The notes beneath the pieces were generated by a model. That model searched no databases, was not told the origin of the DNA, and was given only the letters and a program-made list of their open reading frames with translations. DNA of 64,000 nt from NCBI RefSeq assembly GCF_032854445.1, contig NC_088295.1, positions 80,196,028 through 80,260,027 of the forward strand, given 5' to 3'. This stretch comes from Liolophura sinensis (taxonomy: Eukaryota; Mollusca; Polyplacophora; Chitonida; Chitonidae). Of the stretch, positions 48,048-59,394 are shown piece after piece. Within the stretch, counting starts at the first letter, position 1. The number at the start of each line of letters is the position of its first letter. Made by a program: the position numbers and the translations under genes.

Positions 48048-48995
48048 TTGTTTGAGATCATGGGCCAGGGCACAGATCGACAAGGGCATCGACTCTTCAG
48101 TTGTTTGAGATCATGGACCTGGGCACAGATCGACAAGTGCATCGACTCCTCAGTTGTCTGAGATCAGGGCACAGATCGACAAGGGCATCGACTCTTCAGT
48201 TGTTTGAGATCATGGACCTGGGCAAAGACCGACAAGGGCATCGACTCTTCAGTTGTTTGAGATCATGGGCCAGGGTACAGATCGACAAGGACATCGACTA
48301 TTCAGTTGTTTGAGATCATGGGTCAGGGCACAGATCGACAAGGACATCGACTCTTCAGTTGTTTGAGATCATGGGCTAGGGCACAGATCGACAAGGACAT
48401 CGACTATTCAGTTGTTTGAGATCATGGGTCAGGGCACAGATCGACAAGGACATCGACTCTTCAGTTGTTTGAGATCATGGACCTGGGCACAGACCGACAA
48501 GGGCATCGACTCTTCAGTTGTTTGAGATCATGGGCCAGGGCACAGACCGACAAGGGCATCGACTCTTCAGTTGTTTGAGATCATGGGCCAGGGCACAGAT
48601 CGACAAGGGCATCGACTCTTCAGTTGTTTGAGATCATGGGCCAGGGCACAGATCGACAAGGGCATCGACTCTTCAGTTGTTTGAGACCATGGGCCTGGGC
48701 AGAGACCGACAAGGGCATCGACTTTTCAGTTGTTTGAGATCATGGACCTGGGCACAGATCGACAAGGGCATCGACTCTTCAGTTGTTTGAGATCATGGGC
48801 CAAGATACAGATCGACAAGGGCATCGACTCTTCAGTTGTTTGAGATCATGGGTCAGGGCACAGATCGACAAGGGCATCGACTCTTCAGTTGTTTGAGACC
48901 ATGGACCTGGGCAGAGACCGACAAGGGCATCGAATCTTCAGTTGTTTGAGACCATGGACCTGGGCACAGACCGACAAGGGCATCGACTCTTCATA
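48048..48995. repeat. 53-bp minisatellite, about 18 copies
   Basis: The unit runs 'ttgtttgagatcatgggcca', 'gggcacagatcgacaagggc' and 'atcgactcttcag'. Copies carry a few shared variants ('gacctgggcacagaccg', 'gggtcagggcacagatcg', 'actattcag'), and one copy near 48160 is shorter by about six bases. A unit length of 53 shifts frame each copy, so the frames through it are not coding. Confidence 0.95.
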
Positions 48996-51264
48996 GGCAG
49001 AGATTTAAAATGGCGACATGTCGCTCTCAGTGGAAATGAACTAAAGGATGTTTGACAAACAAGTGAATTTTACTTAGATTCTATTAGATAATTGCGTCAG
49101 GTTAGTGGAGAGAACCCATAAGTCCAGATTTCAAATCATACATCTACAGTACGATTTAACATCGGTCAAAGTGAGGCTATGAATGAAGCTTGGCGATTAT
49201 GTTTCCGCCACAAATGCTTCTGAAATGTTCCTGTCCCATTGGGATTCATTTTGATGCCACAACTAGAAGATTTGCCTGCCTCCAGTACACGAAAAGATAA
49301 TCATTACAATGGAGATGTTGGACAAAATGCCGCCAATTATATGGTTCAGCAGCATTATTTTGTCAATACTGGTTACAATATAGCTATTAACCACATTCGT
49401 ATGGGACAAAATTTCAAAGCATTTAATCTGGCTGTCAGTAGCACATAGTCCTGAGTCATAATTATTGCCCTTCAGCTACTGTATTTATTAAACTATTGCC
49501 TCATACAGAGTTTTCACTGCTCTTAAAATTGGATAGTCCCTGCCGTTTGAGATCCAATTTGTCGATAAAGATTTCGTATTGAATAATCACACTACGCAAT
49601 CGTGGACATCCTGGAATGGCTACTGGCCAAAACCATTGAAATGGGAAACATAAGAGAAGCGCGAAGACACGGCGCTAGTGCGGTAAACGGCTATTAGTTC
49701 TATACCCTTACAGCAATGACTGCTGCAGTTTACAGGCAGTGATCGAAGGTCATTGATACCCCAGGAGAACCCCCCGATGATTCGTGCGGTGAGCTGGCTT
49801 CCATAGAACTTGTGCTTGGACAAAAACAGCCTTTCGACTTCATCCCCTGATTACTTTGCTGGCTGCTCTAGGGGAGGTTAATTCGCCACCCCCGTTGAAA
49901 ACCCGGTACCCACCGTCGTCAATTACCTGCCTCCTCATTACCCTTCCTCGATAGGAAGAGTAGAGCAGTACAAAGATGGGACATATTCGTACCCAGCCCA
50001 TTCCGTAAACAGTTCTTGTATGCCTTAGAAATTAGTTTTCCAGAATTAGCCCTAACCTCCATAACAAGTGCACACACTTGTCATTTGTGCGCTGAGATTC
50101 GGATTTATAGAGGCGAGTGCTAGAACCGGAAATTTTTTCATCCAGGGGTATGAGTAATGTGTAATACTTCTTGGATCACACTCTTATTCACTTGTGGCAC
50201 AATGCCACAGACCCCGAAACTACTTACTCACCCACGTGGTGGCTCCACAAAGTTCGTGTTTCAGCAAACTCTAGTGACACTGAAGTGTATGTAACATTAA
50301 TATTGCTCGAATTTATCGAATTTCACTTCAAGGTGAATTAATGAGTTCAAGTATCTTCTTTGCTGCTTTAATTAATTATACACTTTTGGCAGCTTTCAGC
50401 GAGATCATAAACTTGTAGTCTGGGGACAGATTTATCGACTGCAAATTGAATGATGGCGTCCCTTGATATGGGGTATGTAACGCAAACATGGAAGCCAGTG
50501 CTTCAGATTAGCTTGTCGTACATTATGCTGCAGTCATCTTAACCAGAATAATGACAAGATCAATTATTACAATGCTTTTCAGCAAATCATGGCTACCATC
50601 TGCAAATGCAGAATATGTTAGAAATACAGATAGGCTACATCAAGAAAAGAATGGCATCAATGACCGCTTGATTAAATATTGCTAATTTTTTCCTGGCTTT
50701 TCAACATTGTGAAATAAAAGCACGTTCGGCATCAATGGGACAAAAGCCAGCTTAAGGGTACCTAGTAAATATCCATGTATTCTGAAAAGGCTCTGTAGAT
50801 GGTGTTTAAATCGCTATCTTGTATATAATATATCTGGCATTTGCCAATCAAGTAGTATTTAGGATATGAAAGAGCCCAAACCAAACACATAGATATGTAT
50901 TTACTGCCTACTTTAAGATTGCACCTTTAAGATACCTGGGCGCCTTGCTTCGGATCGCAGCGACGTTGAAAGCGAGGCAAAAACATGCCGTCATTTTCAG
51001 CAGGGACCCCTTCAGGCTATTTAAAGAAACCCACGTGAAATAATGAACGTCGTGCTCCGCCTTTAAAAGTGTTGACAGCACACGGAAACTTCACCCCTAA
51101 GCTGTGGGCAATACCTCAAGGATATCTCCTCATAAAGCATCCAGCAATTGCTTGTCTAAGGTAATCAGAAACACCTACTTCCCGTAGATAATTACTTCCT
51201 TGACGGCAGCTACGCAAGATTCGGTACTGAATATCCATTACATCGTCCATGACGCATAGAATAT
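48996..51264. other. No recognised feature
   Basis: I support no gene here. Short frames on both strands show no splice context or domain. Confidence 0.4.
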
Positions 51265-51613
51265 ATTTATTTATTTATTTATTTGATCAATGTTTTCGAG
51301 CGTACTCAAGAATATTTCACCTATTCGATGGCGGCCAGCATTATGGTGGGAAGGAACTGGGCAGAGCCCGGGGGAAACCCACGATTCCCCAGGAGCCTCT
51401 CACCAATGACGTCGCTGTGAGTTCAAGTCCAGCTCATGCTGGCTTCCTCTCAGGTCATACGTGTGAAGGTCTACCAGCCACCTGTGAATGGTTGTGGGTT
51501 TCCACCCGGCCTCTGCCAGGTTTTCTTCCATCATAATGCTGGCCGCCGTCGTATAAGTGAAATATTATTGAGTACGGCGTAAAACTCCAATCAAATAAAA
51601 AAAATAAATAAAT
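51265..51613. mobile_element. Two SINE copies fused head to head
   Basis: 51265-51385 is the 3' half of the SINE on the minus strand ('tcaagaatatttcacctatt', 'ggcggccagcattatggtgg'). From 51387 the plus-strand SINE starts within its tRNA-related part ('ccaggagcctctcaccaatg') and runs to an A-rich tail at 51613. The two 3' halves form an inverted repeat with about 100 bp between the arms. Confidence 0.75.
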
Positions 51614-52603
51614 ACAAGGAGGGTGGCTTTAATAAAACGCTCCTATTGACTTTCCATTATTTATCAATTAGGGATACAAGATGTTCACAGAATAGCACTC
51701 TGCTCCCTTTATCCATCTATCCGCGATTTTGCATCATGCCAAGTCCCGTAGATAATGGACACATGTTTCGGATCGACGGGTGACAAAGTGCAACGAGACC
51801 AATGACTTATGGTGTTTTGCCTTTGTTATCGTTCCCAGCGTGTGAGATAGAAACCCAGTAACCTAATTACGGTAGATAAGCACCACTTTCGTTACATCTG
51901 TAGCCAAATGGCAACCCTGTTTTAATTAGCGAAAATTCCTTCGGGCAACTTACGTCTGCAGCAGACAACTTCCTGCATCCATCACACCTTACTCAGTGAA
52001 CATAAGGGATCGCAGCTTCATCTCCACTCAACTGAAAAGCACCTAAAATCAGTTTAATTTTCTTCACGTCAACATGTCTTACGCTGAAAATAGCTCCAGG
52101 GCTTCCGTGTTGGCGAATAATGAGAGTGGCCATGCTATGTGTTTGTGTGTGATAAGTCAAGGCGGATTTAAAGGTTTAATGGTAAGGCAAGCTGGTTCCC
52201 AGAACTGGGTGCGCCGCTATATATAAACTAAACAGGATGTGTTGTGAAATCATATACGCAACACTGTTGCTGACATGGTGGCTGATATGGTCAGCTGATG
52301 TGTGACTGAAACGAATTTCGTATTGTGTTCTCCCATCAGGCTGAAAAAAACATTCATTTGGCTTGGTGAAGTCTGAACGAATGCTATGCCTTGAGGCGAT
52401 TGAAACATTAGCCATTTTAGGCATTGTCATAGAGTAAAAACTGCGGTCATAAATTTAACATATTAAACTGACAGATGACATGTAATTGTATCAGCATCAG
52501 AATCTAGGTAAACGGGAGTTCAGACAAACGATTGGCAACCAGTAAAATATCATAGTGGGAATGTCAACTTGGCTGTAACATAACCTATCGGTATGTTCAC
52601 TTC
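51614..52603. other. No recognised feature
   Basis: Flanks the LTR element on its left. No gene supported. Confidence 0.4.
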
Positions 52604-52607
52604 ACAG

Positions 52608-53608
52608 TGTTACGGTATTGAAAACGGCAACAGAAAACAGACTCAGTGACTCAATATTACAATGTAAACAATGCTTTATATATAAAATGAGACGTACAGT
52701 TTTACAGACAGTTCAACAACAACAACAACATACACATCAGTATTACCGGTCTTTAAAAGTTTCCAGTTCACCTTTGCAACCCAAGGAATGTATTCCAGGA
52801 AATCCAACGTAAAGACCATGGGATAAACACACAATTCACAAAAGTCCTAGACAGGTACTTCGCCAGGTTAGCGAACACGAACACAGTACACAGGTTACAC
52901 AGAACTGGAACAGTCAAGCCTTTGAATGACGTCACACCCGCAGAGCACAACACAGGGTAAATACAGGCATGGAGGTATAATCCACTTTAGAACAGTTTCC
53001 CGCAGAAACTCACAAACGAGCCGTTCAGAGACGTAGAGTAATGTCACCTTGTGGCAGAACGAACGTCCTTTGCAAAACTGAAAACTTCAGTTTAGAGTCC
53101 TTGACGACCTTGTCGGTCAGGTGAGGTCAGCGTGTTAAACAAATTACACAGTCCACACTGTATAATCATAATAAAGATCCGAACACCAATAAACGTGACT
53201 TCCGCAGAAATTCACATAAACCAGACATCAGTACTACTGTGGTACACAAACGGTGCCGGCATAAAAAAACTGTCCTCCCAAATGAAACTGGCATCACCAG
53301 CTCATATCAAAATAATGGACTCGATACGAGAGCGTCTCACACTCTCCTGGCTCCCAGTGGATGCAGCAAAAATACCCCCCCTCTGCACAGAAAACACGGC
53401 TTATATACGTGCCAGGTGGATTCAACTATTCTTAGACACAGAATTAACAGCCAATGAACATCCAGTTAAATAAACAGAGCATTGAACAAGGTGCTTTCGG
53501 CCAGGTCCGCACTGTACATATATAACAGGGCCTGTTATGCTTATAACATATAACACAAAGGTCCGCAGACTAACAGTACATGAAGACGTTAAATAGTCAT
53601 ACATAACA
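52608..53608 (-). repeat. 3' LTR (1001 bp)
   Basis: Begins TGTTACGGTATTG and ends ACATAACA on the + strand. By eye it differs from the other LTR by one substitution in the CAA tract (about 52730) and one extra A at about 53262-53268. Short frames inside it are not genes. Confidence 0.95.
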
Positions 53609-53620
53609 CCCCCACCCTTC
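53609..53620 (-). other. Polypurine tract
   Basis: The minus strand reads GAAGGGTGGGGG directly before the 3' LTR, the expected position and composition for the plus-strand DNA primer. Confidence 0.75.
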
Positions 53621-53722
53621 AGGGAAAGAAAGTTTTGCATAAAACTTTCTTTAACATATTCATAATTATGAATAATAATAACGTTTACCACAGTCTATAA
53701 AAACACAGCTGCAGAAAACCAA

Positions 53723-56700
53723 CTAGACACGTGACAAACAATCAGCAATCACATTATCTTTCCCTTTTATGTGTCTAATCTCTAGATTAAATTCTTGCAA
53801 AAGCAAACTCCACCGTAACAATCTTCGGTTTTTACCTTTTAGTTTGTGCAAGAAAGTTAAGGGATTGTGATCTGTATACACAACAATGGGGTAACTTGAC
53901 GAAGTCACATATACTTCAAAATGCTGTAATGCTAGAATCAAGGACAGACACTCCTTTTCTATTGTCGAATAATTTCTCTGGCACTTGTCAAATTTGCGAG
54001 AGAAAAAACATACAGGGTGATCAACATGATCTGTTTCATTTTCTTGTAACAAAACTGCCCCAGCAGATATATCACTAGCATCAACAGCTAGCTTAAATGG
54101 TAAATTAAAATCAGGTGCTACAAGTATGGGGCCGCTGCTTAGCATGGCCTTTAATCTATCAAAAGATCTCTGACACTCAATGGACCACAAGAATTTAGCA
54201 CCTTTCTTTAACAGCTGAGTTAGTGGCTCACTAACAAATGAAAAGTTCCTACAGAACTTTCGATAATAACCTGCCATGCCCAAAAAACGCTTTAATTCTC
54301 TCTTACAACTTGGCACTGGAAAACAAGAGATAGCAACTCCACTAGGATGTACAATATTGTGATCAGTGCTATCTCTGTCTACATATGGCTTTAACATGTT
54401 AATGTGACAAAGTTGTCTAGATTTGCGCCGATCAGGAGTGAAAATAATATAATTAAGATCGCTTAGCCTCTTGTCTACTACATAAGGTCCAAAATAACGA
54501 GCCTCAAGTGGCTTACCACTAACTGGAAGTAAGGCCAATACCTTCTGACCAACTTCAAAGCTGCGTCTTACTGTCTCTTTGTCATACTTAGTTTTCATAC
54601 TCTTCTGAGAAGCTGTAAGATTCTCTCTGGCTAACTCACATACTCTGTTGAGCTTAGTACGAAAACTTGACACATACTGTAATAGGTTAACATTGTCACT
54701 ATCACCAGACACAAACTTTTCCTTGAACAACTGTAGTGGACCACGCACAGTATGGCCAAACACAAGCTCAAATGGACTAAATCTAAGTGACTCTTGTACA
54801 GACTCTCTTACAGCAAACATTAACAAAGGTACACCCTCGTCCCAATCTTTCCCTGTCTCAAAGCAGTAAGTTCTTATCATACTTTTCAGTGTCTGATGGA
54901 ATCTCTCTAGTGCTCCTTGACTTTGTGGGTGGTAAGCTGAGGACTTATACTGGCTAATACCTAGCTCATGCATAACTTGTTGGAACACACCAGACATGAA
55001 ATTTGAACCCTGGTCTGACTGTACTGACTTAGGCAGACCAAACATGGTGAAAAACTTAACTAAAGCCTTAATTACAGTCTTGGCAGTAATATTCCTTAAT
55101 GGAATTGCCTCAGGGAAACGAGTTGAAGTACACATTATAGTTAACATATACTGATTTCCAGACTTTGTCTTAGGTAGCGGACCAACACAATCTATTAAGA
55201 TTCTACTGAATGGCTCACCAATTGCAGGAATAGGCCTCAAGGCTGCCTTGGGGATTGTCTGGTTAGGTTTCCCCACTAACTGACATGCATGACAAGACCT
55301 GCAAAATTCAGTAACATCTTTCCTTATTCCTGGCCAATAAAAATGACTGAGAATCTTATGATAGGTCTTATTAACACCTAAATGACCTGCTAACGGCGTT
55401 TCATGCGCTATGGTCAGTATGTCTTTACGATAAGACTTGGGCACAACTACCTGATGCTTAACTGCCCATTCATCCTCCAACGAAACATCGGGAGGCCTCC
55501 ACTGCCGCATCAATATGCCAGACTTGACATAGTAGTAGCATGGGTCAGGTAAAGATTCACCATCTTTAGCTGCATCATTAAACAAGCAAGAAATACTTGG
55601 ATCACTGTGTTGTTCAGCAATCAACTCAGTCCTACAAAATGGCTGATCACCACTAACAAAATTAGTATCTACTTCCTGCTGGCTGTCTAATTTGGAAGAA
55701 TCTCCATCCAACATGTTGTTGAGAAAAGTCTCGCTCAAATCAACAGTACTACCCTGGTCTGTACTGACTTTTCTAGACATAGCTCTTGTAACAACACAGG
55801 ACGGATATAAACCCGCTATCTCGCTTTCAACTGGCTCTGTGACTGAATTCAGAGAAGGCTTATCAACCATTAAGGGATCAACAGTAACCTTATCATGTGC
55901 TAAGTCATTTCCCAACAACAAATGAATACCCTCAAAAGGTAATGAAGGCTTAATGCCTACCCGGACAGGTCCAGATATCAAATCTGATGACAAATAAATA
56001 TCATGAAGGGGAACACTGACAAAGTCACTAGACTCTACACCTCTAATAAGGGCACGAACCCCAGAGTATGACTCTTCAGAAAAGGGCAGAGTATTCATCA
56101 ACAACAGAGACTGAGATGCCCCAGTATCCCTTAATATCTTTATAGGGGTAGCCCCAGACATGTCGCTTCTAAGCGACACTGAACCAGAATTGATAAACGG
56201 AGCGAAGCTATCCATAGAGCATTTGGGAATCTTATCCAATCCCATATCAGCTAACTCAGATCTGCTTTTAACTGCTGATGTAACTTCCGGCAATGTTTTG
56301 TGCATTGCAACACAAAGACCTGTGGGCTTAGACTCATTCTGAGCTTCCCGTCTCCTTTTCAACGTGTAACATTCACTCATCACGTGACCTACCCGCTTGC
56401 AAAAATTACAAGTGACCCTATTTCGAGGACTACCATTCCAATCTGAACTATGTGAACCATGAGCTGTAGAACCATTGGAGCCTGGTGTAGAACTCTTCTG
56501 TGTAGAGCTACCTCTACCTGTTGCATGTGACTGGGTATTTCTACGTGTAAATGAATTAAATGGCTTACCCGTGTATGTAGCCTTATGTGTCAAAGAATAA
56601 TTATCAGCTAAACTGGCTGCCTCTTCAAGTGTACTCGCCTTCTGCTCATCAACGAACACCTTTACATCATTATGAATACAACGCTTGAACTCTTCTACCA

Positions 56701-57610
56701 GCACAAGCTGACGCAAACTTTCAAAATCCTTGCCTATTTTCTTGGCTATACACCAGCGATCAAACAACTGCTCCTTAGCTCGACCAAACTCAACGTATGT
56801 CTGATCTCTACCTTTTTCACAGTTACGAAATTTCTGGCGGTAAGCTTCAGGCACCAATTCATAACCCTTCAAAATTACCTCTTTCACATAGTCATAATTG
56901 GAAGCATTCTCTACACTTAACTGAGTGTAAATTTCCCTGGCCTTTCCAATTAGCACACTCTGTAATAACATAGTCCAGAACTCTTTAGGCCACTTCAAGC
57001 TATTTGCAATTTTCTCAAAATGCAGAAAATATTTATCCACCTCTTTTTCCTGAAAGGATGGAACTAACCGAATGTATTTGGTCACATCAAATCCTGAATC
57101 CTGTCTACCGGAAGGACCCGGTTTCTCATCTCTCTCTAATTCTAACTTTTTCATTTGAAACTCCAATTCTCTTTCCCTCTCTCTTTCTTGCATTTCTCTC
57201 TCCTCTCTCTGCACTTCCCTCTCTCTCTCTTTTTCCTCTCTCTGCACTTCCCTCTCTCTTTCTTTCTCTCTTTCCTCTTTCTCCATTTTCAACTTTTCCA
57301 TCTCATGTTCCCTCTCTTTCTCGCTCTCTCTTTCCTCTTTCTCCAATCTCAACTTTAACTCAAACTGCTTAAACTTAAGCTCGGCATCAGACTGACCCTC
57401 GAACTCATAATCAGATAATGCAGAACTATCAAACTTGCCTATCTCCACTAAATGTTTCAACAAAGTATGCTGCATATCTCTTTTCCTCCATGAAGACTTT
57501 ATGGACAAACCTAAAAATGTCCCTAACTTAACCAAGTCTTCCTTCTTTAAACTCTCAAAAACATCCTGATCGGGCGCATTAACAAACTGTTTAGGATCGA
57601 AATCTCCCAT
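53723..57610 (-). CDS. Gag-protease-integrase-RNase H polyprotein, RT polymerase core missing
   Basis: 1295 codons from ATG at 57610, uninterrupted. In order: a long E/R/K-rich coiled coil (about 75-165); a Gag/capsid-like helical region (180-345); a CCHC zinc knuckle (C401, C404, H409, C414); an aspartic protease signature D-T-G-A (495-498); an integrase HHCC zinc finger (H736, H743, C773, C776) and D-D-35-E core (D807, D866, E902); and a C-terminal integrase region to about 1075. From about 1097 come the end of the RT connection ('R-F-L-G-M-A-G-Y-Y-R-K-F') and an RNase H with D1177, E1218, D1247 and D1290. No Y-x-D-D motif or fingers/palm exists anywhere in the frame or element. The junction is in frame at about 54322-54373. 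All other enzymatic residues look intact, so this may be a non-autonomous element helped in trans. Confidence 0.9.
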   Translation of the reverse strand: MGDFDPKQFVNAPDQDVFESLKKEDLVKLGTFLGLSIKSSWRKRDMQHTLLKHLVEIGKFDSSALSDYEFEGQSDAELKFKQFELKLRLEKEERESEKEREHEMEKLKMEKEEREKEREREVQREEKEREREVQREEREMQERERERELEFQMKKLELERDEKPGPSGRQDSGFDVTKYIRLVPSFQEKEVDKYFLHFEKIANSLKWPKEFWTMLLQSVLIGKAREIYTQLSVENASNYDYVKEVILKGYELVPEAYRQKFRNCEKGRDQTYVEFGRAKEQLFDRWCIAKKIGKDFESLRQLVLVEEFKRCIHNDVKVFVDEQKASTLEEAASLADNYSLTHKATYTGKPFNSFTRRNTQSHATGRGSSTQKSSTPGSNGSTAHGSHSSDWNGSPRNRVTCNFCKRVGHVMSECYTLKRRREAQNESKPTGLCVAMHKTLPEVTSAVKSRSELADMGLDKIPKCSMDSFAPFINSGSVSLRSDMSGATPIKILRDTGASQSLLLMNTLPFSEESYSGVRALIRGVESSDFVSVPLHDIYLSSDLISGPVRVGIKPSLPFEGIHLLLGNDLAHDKVTVDPLMVDKPSLNSVTEPVESEIAGLYPSCVVTRAMSRKVSTDQGSTVDLSETFLNNMLDGDSSKLDSQQEVDTNFVSGDQPFCRTELIAEQHSDPSISCLFNDAAKDGESLPDPCYYYVKSGILMRQWRPPDVSLEDEWAVKHQVVVPKSYRKDILTIAHETPLAGHLGVNKTYHKILSHFYWPGIRKDVTEFCRSCHACQLVGKPNQTIPKAALRPIPAIGEPFSRILIDCVGPLPKTKSGNQYMLTIMCTSTRFPEAIPLRNITAKTVIKALVKFFTMFGLPKSVQSDQGSNFMSGVFQQVMHELGISQYKSSAYHPQSQGALERFHQTLKSMIRTYCFETGKDWDEGVPLLMFAVRESVQESLRFSPFELVFGHTVRGPLQLFKEKFVSGDSDNVNLLQYVSSFRTKLNRVCELARENLTASQKSMKTKYDKETVRRSFEVGQKVLALLPVSGKPLEARYFGPYVVDKRLSDLNYIIFTPDRRKSRQLCHINMLKPYVDRDSTDHNIVHPSGVAISCFPVPSCKRELKRFLGMAGYYRKFCRNFSFVSEPLTQLLKKGAKFLWSIECQRSFDRLKAMLSSGPILVAPDFNLPFKLAVDASDISAGAVLLQENETDHVDHPVCFFSRKFDKCQRNYSTIEKECLSLILALQHFEVYVTSSSYPIVVYTDHNPLTFLHKLKGKNRRLLRWSLLLQEFNLEIRHIKGKDNVIADCLSRV

Positions 57611-57715
57611 TGTAAATATTTAGCCACTGAATCATTCACTGTTAAAATTAAGCAATCGCTTCTCACATATGTTTAACTTCAAATATCCGATGCAAAACAA
57701 AACGGAAACAATCAG

Positions 57716-57733
57716 TTCCCGGACAAGCCCCCA
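57716..57733 (-). other. Primer-binding site, tRNA-Pro-like
   Basis: Five bases after the 5' LTR the minus strand reads TGGGGGCTTGTCCGGGAA. This closely resembles the well-known tRNA-Pro primer site of gammaretroviruses. Its start TGG complements the CCA end of a tRNA. Confidence 0.8.
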
Positions 57734-57738
57734 ATTTC

Positions 57739-58738
57739 TGTTACGGTATTGAAAACGGCAACAGAAAACAGACTCAGTGACTCAATATTACAATGTAAAC
57801 AATGCTTTATATATAAAATGAGACGTACAGTTTTACAGACAGTTCAACAGCAACAACAACATACACATCAGTATTACCGGTCTTTAAAAGTTTCCAGTTC
57901 ACCTTTGCAACCCAAGGAATGTATTCCAGGAAATCCAACGTAAAGACCATGGGATAAACACACAATTCACAAAAGTCCTAGACAGGTACTTCGCCAGGTT
58001 AGCGAACACGAACACAGTACACAGGTTACACAGAACTGGAACAGTCAAGCCTTTGAATGACGTCACACCCGCAGAGCACAACACAGGGTAAATACAGGCA
58101 TGGAGGTATAATCCACTTTAGAACAGTTTCCCGCAGAAACTCACAAACGAGCCGTTCAGAGACGTAGAGTAATGTCACCTTGTGGCAGAACGAACGTCCT
58201 TTGCAAAACTGAAAACTTCAGTTTAGAGTCCTTGACGACCTTGTCGGTCAGGTGAGGTCAGCGTGTTAAACAAATTACACAGTCCACACTGTATAATCAT
58301 AATAAAGATCCGAACACCAATAAACGTGACTTCCGCAGAAATTCACATAAACCAGACATCAGTACTACTGTGGTACACAAACGGTGCCGGCATAAAAAAC
58401 TGTCCTCCCAAATGAAACTGGCATCACCAGCTCATATCAAAATAATGGACTCGATACGAGAGCGTCTCACACTCTCCTGGCTCCCAGTGGATGCAGCAAA
58501 AATACCCCCCCTCTGCACAGAAAACACGGCTTATATACGTGCCAGGTGGATTCAACTATTCTTAGACACAGAATTAACAGCCAATGAACATCCAGTTAAA
58601 TAAACAGAGCATTGAACAAGGTGCTTTCGGCCAGGTCCGCACTGTACATATATAACAGGGCCTGTTATGCTTATAACATATAACACAAAGGTCCGCAGAC
58701 TAACAGTACATGAAGACGTTAAATAGTCATACATAACA
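57739..58738 (-). repeat. 5' LTR (1000 bp)
   Basis: Nearly identical partner of 52608-53608. On the minus strand it should hold the element's promoter. A TATA-like box lies near its downstream end. Confidence 0.95.
57805..57813 (-). promoter_or_regulatory. Possible TATA box of the LTR promoter
   Basis: The minus strand reads TATATAAAG about 67 bp before the end of the 5' LTR. The position suits a short R-U5. The start site itself is not determined. Confidence 0.35.
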
Positions 58739-58742
58739 ACAG

Positions 58743-59394
58743 CCATATCGATTCAGCGACATTTTGATCAACGCATATGCGCCATAAACCTTACGTCACA
58801 GACAAAAATAACGCTAAAGTGAACCATAAAAAGAACAAATGCCACATTCGGTATCATTTATACATCGCCATACATGCCTGACGGTGGCTTTTGTTTGATG
58901 TATGCGACGTTTTGAATAACAAGTTACTGGCGACAGCAAGAATGGATGTGCAGACAAAGTGGGATAAGGTTTCTTAAGTATCACAAATAAGACCATTTAT
59001 CGCATCAAGACTACCCACAGCAAGAACCCCAAAAAGCCATCTCCTACTCATCACCGGTGCAAACGAAGTAGACTGAAGTAACAGCCTTGACACCCATCAA
59101 CATGTATGTAGATCCACTAAAAGACTTTTGTCATGTTTCTTGGTTGGTGCCGCACTGCTATGGCATCGTAATTAGGGCGTCCGTCTGGAAAGTGGCAGAC
59201 ACGAGCAGCCTCGAATCGGATCAAGCCAAAAGAAATTGGCAATTTTAGTACTGTCTTACGCAGAGCATAGCATATGGAGATGTACCAGCAAGAAGGATGT
59301 GAGTAAAAAGAGTCCTGCCAGATGTATTCATGAAGGCGTTTAAGTATCTGAAAGTGTCATGCTATAAGAAAGCACAATACAGCATTTGACAGTT
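58743..59394. other. No recognised feature
   Basis: Flanks the LTR insertion on its right. No gene supported. Confidence 0.4.

Larger units (their letters stand above)
52604..58742 (-). mobile_element. Young Ty3/gypsy-type LTR retrotransposon lacking the RT core
   Basis: A complete insertion on the minus strand: 4-bp target duplication ACAG (52604-52607 and 58739-58742), two ~1-kb LTRs with TG..CA ends, a primer-binding site, a polypurine tract and one long Gag-Pol frame. Integrase lies before the RNase H region, the inverse of canonical Ty3/gypsy. This order is known for Gmr1-like elements (established knowledge). The polymerase part of reverse transcriptase expected between them is absent. 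LTR identity implies recent insertion. Confidence 0.9.

Noticed and set aside
48101-48313. 70-codon frame in the 53-bp minisatellite
   Set aside because: The 53-bp period rotates the frame every copy, so openness here is chance.
52618-53473. Short frames inside the LTR, duplicated at 57749-58603
   Set aside because: LTR sequence. The frames overlap on both strands and have no known domains.
57004-57372. Plus-strand 122-codon frame rich in L, S, F and P
   Set aside because: It is the complement of the E/R/K-rich coiled-coil region of the retroelement Gag on the minus strand.
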